Below are positions 31,191-36,388 of a DNA stretch of 36,388 bases, one piece after another (within the stretch, counting starts at the first letter, position 1; each line of letters opens with the position of its first letter). This DNA is from SZUA-36 sp041570235 (GTDB taxonomy: Bacteria > Pseudomonadota > Gammaproteobacteria > Xanthomonadales > SZUA-36). The position numbers and the translations under genes were made by a program. The notes beneath the pieces are model-generated. The model searched no databases, was not told where the DNA came from, and saw nothing but the letters and a program-made list of their open reading frames with translations. The stretch covers positions 1 to 36,388 of the forward strand of contig JBFFWN010000003.1 in assembly GCA_041570235.1 (NCBI GenBank), given 5' to 3'.

Positions 31191-34019
31191 GTGAGCTCAA
31201 CACTCGAGCAATTGTACAAAACATCACATCTGTTCGGTGGCAATGCCTCCTATATCGAAGCCCTGTATGAAACATGGCTGGAATCGCCAGACCAGGTACC
31301 GGAAAATTGGAGGAAATACTTTGACTCCATGCCTCCTTCAGAGACTCCCGAAACCGGTCATATTGAGGTCGCTGAGCGCTTTCGTGACTACCGCCCGGGA
31401 ATCAACCAGTACCCGGTCGGCAGCACCGAATTTGCCGATCACAAGCAGGCCAGCGTTTCGCGGTTGATCAATTCCTACCGTATCCGCGGACATGAAATTG
31501 CCAATCTGAACCCACTGGGCGAGGCCCATCATGCGCCGGTCGCTGACCTTGAACTTGCGTTTCACGACCTGAACGACTCAGACCTTGAACACGAGTTTGA
31601 CACCGGTTCACTTGCGATTGCCGAACCTCGTATGAAACTGAAGGACATCCTGGCCCTTTGCAATCGCGTTTACTGCAAAAGCATCGGTATCGAGTATATG
31701 CACATGGTCGATACCAACAAGCGTGACTGGATGCGCGACAGGTTGGAAGGCGCGAGGGGCCTTTACAACATAAATAATGCCGACCGCCTGCGAATACTGC
31801 AGATGCTGACAGCGGCGGAAGGGCTCGAAAAATATCTGCATACGCGTTACGTCGGTCAGAAGCGTTTCTCGCTGGAGGGCGGTGACACACTGATACCCCT
31901 GTTGCACGAAACCATGTTTCATGCGGGCAGCAACGGCGTTGAGGAAGTGGTCATCGGCATGGCCCACCGTGGCCGCCTGAATGTACTGGTCAATATTCTG
32001 GGCAAAAAGCCGTCAATGTTATTTGACGAGTTCGAAGGCAATCACCCGCAGGTCAAGCCAAACCGCCCGTGGGATGTGAAATATCACCTCGGCTATGCAT
32101 CGGATATCAAAACGCCGGGCGGCGAGGTCCACATGGCCCTGGCGTTCAACCCGTCCCACCTCGAAATTGTCGATCCCGTGGTATTGGGTTCTGCACGCGC
32201 CCGCCAGGTTCGGCGCGGGGATGACACACATGACAAGGTTATGCCCATTCTGATCCACGGCGATGCCGCATTTTCCGGTCAGGGCGTGGTGATGGAATTG
32301 TTCCAGATGTCGGAAGTACGGGGTTTTGCCGTTGGCGGCACCATGCACATCGTCATCAACAACCAGATTGGTTTTACCACCAGCAAAAGGGAGGACTCCC
32401 GTTCCACCCTGTACTGTACCGCGGTCGCAAAGATGGTGCATGCGCCTATTTTCCACGTCAACGCGGATGACCCGGAAGCGGTGCATCACGTGATGAAGAT
32501 CGCGCTGGATTTTCGCCAGAAGTTCAAACGTGACGTGGTTATTGACCTTGTCTGTTACCGTCGACTGGGACATAACGAGGCCGATGAACCGGCTGCCACA
32601 CAGCCGATGATGTACAAGATCATTCGCAAAATGCAGACCACGCGTCAGAAATACGCTGCTGACCTGGTCGAGCGAAAGATCATCGACCAGGACTACCCGC
32701 AAATGCTGATGGATGAATACCGCCGCAAGCTGGATGACGGTGAGCAGGTCGCGGACGTGGAGTCCAATCCGCGCACCAACAAGCATGCTGCGCGATGGCG
32801 CAATTTTGATGCAAGCGGGGTTTTTGCTGCGGGTGATATCGAAAGCGCTTACGCGCTCTCCGACCTCAAGCGACTCTCTGATCTGATGACGACCTTGCCG
32901 GATGGTTTTAAACTGCATCCACGTGTCAACAAGATCATCGATGACCGCCGAAAGATGGCGCAGGGTAAATCACGTCTGGATTGGGGGTTTTGCGAAACGG
33001 CCGCCTATGCCAGTCTCATTGAAAATGGCACCGGCCTCAGACTGGTTGGCCAGGATTCCGGCCGTGGTACATTCTTCCACCGTCATGCCGTCTTGCACAA
33101 CCAGGTTGACGGTTCGGTTCTGACCCCGCTGGCAACCATCAACCCTGATGTTGATGTCAATATTATTGATTCGCTGTTATCCGAAGAAGCGGTTACCGGG
33201 TTTGAGTATGGTTATGCCACGGCAGCACCTGAAACCCTGGTCATTTGGGAGGCCCAATTCGGTGACTTCGTCAACGGCGCACAGGTGGTGATCGACCAGT
33301 TCCTGAGCTCCGGTGAAGCCAAGTGGGGGCGTTTGTGCGGCCTGGTCATGTTCCTGCCGCACGGTTACGAGGGACAGGGGCCGGAGCACTCCAGCGCCCG
33401 CCTGGAAAGGTTCATGCAACTTTGCTCCAATGACAACATCCAGGTATGCATACCCTCAACGCCAGCACAAATGTTCCACCTGATTCGCCGGCAAATCCTG
33501 ATGGGAACGCGCAAGCCGTTGATTGTCATGACACCGAAAAGCCTGCTCAGAAACAAGGCCTCGACGTCAACACTCGAGGAACTGACAGATGGCAGATTCC
33601 AGTTGATCATCGACCATGCAGCCGAGCTTGACAAGGCCACTGTCAAGCGCGTGGTATTGTGCTCGGGCAAGGTGTATTACGACCTGATGGAAGGCCTGGA
33701 TAAAGCCGGACAAAAAGACGTCGCCATTGTTCGTGTCGAGCAGCTTTATCCCATTCCGCATACTGAGCTCAGCGATATCCTGGCCAGTTACCCGGAAGAT
33801 TGTGAGGTAGCCTGGTGCCAGGAGGAGCCCCAAAACCAGGGGGCCTGGTACCAGACCATTCACAATATCCAGGCCAAGATGCGTGATGGACAAACATTGT
33901 ATTACACCGGCCGCCCCAGCTCGGCTTCACCGGCAGTGGGTTACTACTCGGTGCACGTCGAAGAACAAAGAACACTTGTCACCCAGGCCATCAGCCCGGG
34001 TGAGGGCATTAAGATATAG
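31191..34019 (+). CDS. sucA: 2-oxoglutarate dehydrogenase E1 component
   Basis: SucA is the thiamine diphosphate-dependent decarboxylase of the 2-oxoglutarate dehydrogenase complex in the TCA cycle. The 942 residues are close to E. coli (933). The N-terminus carries the E2-interacting helix and YIEALYETWLESPDQVPENW. Cofactor and active-site motifs include GMAHRGRLNVL, HGDAAFSGQG (H356, D358), NNQIGFTT, CYRRLGHNEADEP and LPHGYEGQGPEHSSARLERF. The start is GTG (31191-31193) with an AGGAAGG site about 9 nt upstream. It heads the sucA-sucB-lpd cluster. No sdh genes precede it, unlike in E. coli. Confidence 0.98.
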   Translation: MSSTLEQLYKTSHLFGGNASYIEALYETWLESPDQVPENWRKYFDSMPPSETPETGHIEVAERFRDYRPGINQYPVGSTEFADHKQASVSRLINSYRIRGHEIANLNPLGEAHHAPVADLELAFHDLNDSDLEHEFDTGSLAIAEPRMKLKDILALCNRVYCKSIGIEYMHMVDTNKRDWMRDRLEGARGLYNINNADRLRILQMLTAAEGLEKYLHTRYVGQKRFSLEGGDTLIPLLHETMFHAGSNGVEEVVIGMAHRGRLNVLVNILGKKPSMLFDEFEGNHPQVKPNRPWDVKYHLGYASDIKTPGGEVHMALAFNPSHLEIVDPVVLGSARARQVRRGDDTHDKVMPILIHGDAAFSGQGVVMELFQMSEVRGFAVGGTMHIVINNQIGFTTSKREDSRSTLYCTAVAKMVHAPIFHVNADDPEAVHHVMKIALDFRQKFKRDVVIDLVCYRRLGHNEADEPAATQPMMYKIIRKMQTTRQKYAADLVERKIIDQDYPQMLMDEYRRKLDDGEQVADVESNPRTNKHAARWRNFDASGVFAAGDIESAYALSDLKRLSDLMTTLPDGFKLHPRVNKIIDDRRKMAQGKSRLDWGFCETAAYASLIENGTGLRLVGQDSGRGTFFHRHAVLHNQVDGSVLTPLATINPDVDVNIIDSLLSEEAVTGFEYGYATAAPETLVIWEAQFGDFVNGAQVVIDQFLSSGEAKWGRLCGLVMFLPHGYEGQGPEHSSARLERFMQLCSNDNIQVCIPSTPAQMFHLIRRQILMGTRKPLIVMTPKSLLRNKASTSTLEELTDGRFQLIIDHAAELDKATVKRVVLCSGKVYYDLMEGLDKAGQKDVAIVRVEQLYPIPHTELSDILASYPEDCEVAWCQEEPQNQGAWYQTIHNIQAKMRDGQTLYYTGRPSSASPAVGYYSVHVEEQRTLVTQAISPGEGIKI

Positions 34020-34079
34020 GCAGCACACAAACTGAACCGGGGTCGCATAGCAAATAAGGGCCCCCAATAGAGGAAAACA

Positions 34080-35252
34080 ATGAGTACAGAAATCAAAGTC
34101 CCGGTATTGCCAGAATCTGTGGCGGATGCAACGGTAGCGGTTTGGCATAAAAAACCCGGCGACCCCATCAGACGTGATGAAAACCTTGTCGATCTTGAGA
34201 CCGACAAAGTTGTTCTGGAGGTGCCCTCCCCGGTTGATGGCGTGCTTAAAAAGATTGTTCGTGATAGCGGCGAAACCGTTGAAAGCGGCGAATTGCTGGG
34301 ATTGGTGGACGAAGGAGCGGTAGCCGCCGCAGCAGCGCCTGAAGAACCCGCAGAAGCGCCTTCTGAAAAGCCGCAAGCCGCGGAAGAAACTCCAGCGCCA
34401 GTAACCGATACCCACAAGTTGAGCCCGGCAGCGAGACGTGTTGCCGAAGAAGAGAAAGCGGATGTCAGCCAGGTGACCGGTACCGGGCGTGGCGGTCGTA
34501 TTACCAAGGCTGATGTGATCAAACATGTCAGCGGCGCTGCGCCCGAAGGTCTTCGGCCTGAAGAGCGCGTGAAGATGACCCGCCTGCGGTCACGAGTCGC
34601 CGAACGCATGAAAGAGGCGCAAAATACCGCTGCCATCCTGACCTCATTTAACGAGGTGGATCTGAAGGCAGTGATGGACCTGCGCAAGAAATTCCAGGAT
34701 GAGTTCACCCAAAAACACGGCGTTAAGCTGGGCCTGATGTCGTTTTTTGTCAAAGCCGTCTGTGAAGCGCTGCGCAAGCATCCGGTGGTCAACGCATCAA
34801 TGGAAGGTGACGAAATTGTTTATCACGGTTACCAGGACATCGGCATTGCCGTGTCTACCGACCGGGGCCTGATGGTTCCGGTCTTGAGAAATGCAGAACA
34901 CCTGTCACTGGCCGAGACGGAAAGCAGCATCAGGGCATTTGCTGAACGCGCCCGCAACGGCTCAATTACACTTGAAGACCTGCAGGGTGGAACTTTCACC
35001 ATTACCAACGGGGGCACCTTTGGCTCGCTGCTGTCGACACCATTATTAAATCCACCGCAAAGTGCGATTCTTGGCATGCATACCATCAAGCAGCGGCCGT
35101 GCGTGGTGGAAGGCGAAATCGTCGCCCGGCCAATGATGTATATCGCATTAAGTTATGACCATCGCATCATCGACGGCAAAGATGCCGTGCTGTTCCTCGT
35201 TGCCGTCAAGGAAGCGCTGGAAGACCCGGTGCGACTATTGTTAAACCTTTAA
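34080..35252 (+). CDS. sucB: Dihydrolipoyllysine succinyltransferase, E2 of 2-oxoglutarate dehydrogenase
   Basis: SucB forms the core of the complex and transfers succinyl groups to CoA. The 390 residues contain one lipoyl domain with the lipoylated K43 in DLETDKVVLEV, an alanine/proline/glutamate-rich linker (about 80-105), a peripheral subunit-binding domain (LSPAARRVAEEEKADVSQV, GRGGRITKADV), and a catalytic domain ending with the active-site histidine and aspartate in SYDHRIIDGKDAVLFL. An AGGA ribosome binding site precedes the ATG. It lies 60 nt after sucA. Confidence 0.98.
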   Translation: MSTEIKVPVLPESVADATVAVWHKKPGDPIRRDENLVDLETDKVVLEVPSPVDGVLKKIVRDSGETVESGELLGLVDEGAVAAAAAPEEPAEAPSEKPQAAEETPAPVTDTHKLSPAARRVAEEEKADVSQVTGTGRGGRITKADVIKHVSGAAPEGLRPEERVKMTRLRSRVAERMKEAQNTAAILTSFNEVDLKAVMDLRKKFQDEFTQKHGVKLGLMSFFVKAVCEALRKHPVVNASMEGDEIVYHGYQDIGIAVSTDRGLMVPVLRNAEHLSLAETESSIRAFAERARNGSITLEDLQGGTFTITNGGTFGSLLSTPLLNPPQSAILGMHTIKQRPCVVEGEIVARPMMYIALSYDHRIIDGKDAVLFLVAVKEALEDPVRLLLNL

Positions 35253-35330
35253 TGGGTTTGACAGGGTATTTAATTTGAAGGTTGAATGGGCGCTGTGAAG
35301 GCGTCTTACCGACCAACACAGGATTTTACA

Positions 35331-36388
35331 ATGAATGAAAAGTTTGACGTAATCGTTATTGGCGGTGGCCCGGGCGGCTATGTGGCAGCCATCAGGGCAG
35401 CCCAGTTGGGTCTTTCTACAGCCTGTATAGACATGAACACCGGCAAGGACGGCAAGGCCGCGCTGGGTGGCACCTGTTTGAATGTTGGTTGTATTCCATC
35501 AAAAGCTCTGCTCGACAGCTCCAAGCATTACCATCACCTGAAACATGATTATGCAGCTCATGGCATCAGCGTGAGCGATGCAAGTATTGATATCAATACA
35601 ATGATTTCACGCAAGGACGACGTTGTCAGTCGCTTGACCGGTGGTGTTGCCCAGCTATTCAAGGCCAATAAGATCAAACAGTTCCATGGCAAAGGCCGCT
35701 TGCTGGCGGATAGGATGGTTGAATTCCAACCCCATGCCTCAAAGGAAAAGATCATGCTGGAGGGGAAGAACATCATCCTCGCAGCCGGCTCCGTTCCGAT
35801 AGCCATTCCAAATGTTGAATATGACAATGAGTACATCATCGATAACCAGGGCGCCCTGGACATGACCGAAGTTCCAGGCAGGCTTGGTGTCATCGGCGCA
35901 GGTGTCATTGGCCTGGAACTGGGTTCGGTCTGGCAGCGCCTGGGGTCAGACGTTATTTTGCTGGAAGCTCTGCCCGATTTTCTGGCGGCTGCCGATCAAG
36001 ATATTTCCAAACAGGCGGCACGCCTGTTTAAAAAACAGGGCCTGGATATCCGCCTGGGAACCATGGTCAAATCAGCTGAAGTAACCGGCGGTGAGGTCAT
36101 TGTCAGCCTCGAGGACAAAAACGGCGAAAGCCAGCTTCACTTTGACCGTCTTCTGGTCGCTGTGGGCCGCAAACCATATACCGAGGGTCTGCTGTCTGAC
36201 GACTGCGGTGTCAAAATGACAGATCGCGGCCAGATCGATGTTAATGAAAAGTCACAGACCAATGTCCCGGGGGTCTGGGCGGTCGGTGACTGTGTGCGAG
36301 GCCCGATGTTGGCCCATAAAGCATCCGAAGAAGGCATCGCAGTTGCCGAATTGATCGCCGGCAAAGCCGCACACATCCACTTCGATAC
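35331..36388 (+). CDS. lpd: Dihydrolipoyl dehydrogenase E3 (3' end beyond window)
   Basis: Lpd reoxidises dihydrolipoyl groups of the 2-oxoacid dehydrogenase complexes using FAD and NAD. The visible 352 residues begin at an ATG with AGGA about 8 nt upstream. They show the FAD-binding GGGPGGYVAAIRAA (11-24), the redox-active disulfide C49/C54 in GGTCLNVGCIPSKALL, the NAD-binding GVIGAGVIGLELGSVW, and a VWAVGDC motif near the end. The C-terminal interface domain with the catalytic histidine lies outside the window. Its position after sucAB suggests it is the E3 of this complex. Confidence 0.97.
   Translation, partial: MNEKFDVIVIGGGPGGYVAAIRAAQLGLSTACIDMNTGKDGKAALGGTCLNVGCIPSKALLDSSKHYHHLKHDYAAHGISVSDASIDINTMISRKDDVVSRLTGGVAQLFKANKIKQFHGKGRLLADRMVEFQPHASKEKIMLEGKNIILAAGSVPIAIPNVEYDNEYIIDNQGALDMTEVPGRLGVIGAGVIGLELGSVWQRLGSDVILLEALPDFLAAADQDISKQAARLFKKQGLDIRLGTMVKSAEVTGGEVIVSLEDKNGESQLHFDRLLVAVGRKPYTEGLLSDDCGVKMTDRGQIDVNEKSQTNVPGVWAVGDCVRGPMLAHKASEEGIAVAELIAGKAAHIHFD

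Noticed and set aside
32019..32918. Long 299-codon open frame antisense to sucA
   Set aside because: It is fully inside sucA, which has strong family motifs in its own frame. The antisense frame shows no recognisable domain.
33944..34792. 282-codon open frame antisense to sucB, rich in Ser and Ala
   Set aside because: It is a shadow of the alanine/proline/glutamate-rich linker and neighbouring domains of SucB.

Overview
The window comes from a gammaproteobacterial chromosome. The main evidence is gene order: maf/yceF divergent from yceD-rpmF-plsX-fabH-fabG; ndk-rlmN-pilF-rodZ-hisS-yfgM-bamB-der; a FadE acyl-CoA dehydrogenase of the long E. coli type; lexA followed by an imuA/sulA-type gene; and sucA-sucB-lpd. 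I cannot assign a genus. No rRNA, tRNA, CRISPR array, prophage or transposase was seen. The content is mostly housekeeping and I see no clearly new multi-gene system. The points worth a second look are gene-neighbourhood departures and regulatory or repeat DNA.

Layout. 1-3558 (minus strand): yceD, rpmF, plsX, fabH and a truncated fabG, a phospholipid and fatty-acid start cluster without the usual fabD. 3688-7673 (plus): maf, then a beta-oxidation pair fadJ-fadI that overlaps by 8 nt. 7674-8147: a non-coding convergent gap packed with inverted repeats, including 46-nt arms matching at 44 of 46 positions. 8148-9044 (minus): folD. 9147-9635 (plus): glutathione peroxidase. 9651-17501 (minus): an eight-gene, tightly packed run ndk, rlmN, pilF, rodZ, hisS, yfgM, bamB, der, joining translation, RNA modification, type IV pilus assembly, cell shape, outer-membrane protein assembly and ribosome assembly. 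The usual ispG between rodZ and hisS is absent. 17773-20208 (plus): fadE, divergent from ndk. 20232-21362 (minus): patatin-like phospholipase.

21543-27060 (plus): a coupled run phhB, moxR, DUF58, tgpA-like transglutaminase, Slp-like lipoprotein, DUF2461 protein. 27165-31058 (plus): lexA with a near-consensus SOS box over its promoter, then an imuA/sulA-type gene, purB and a RoxA/YcfD-type ribosomal oxygenase, all spaced 3 nt apart or overlapping. 31191-36388 (plus): sucA, sucB and a truncated lpd, which together encode the 2-oxoglutarate dehydrogenase complex.

Many junctions are stop/start overlaps (4-nt ATGA, GTGA or TTGA, 1-nt TAATG, 8-nt overlaps), so translational coupling is common. Several starts are GTG or TTG: fabH, folD, bamB, rlmN, ndk, tgpA, slp and sucA. 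All functions are read from recognised motifs and family knowledge; no database search was run.
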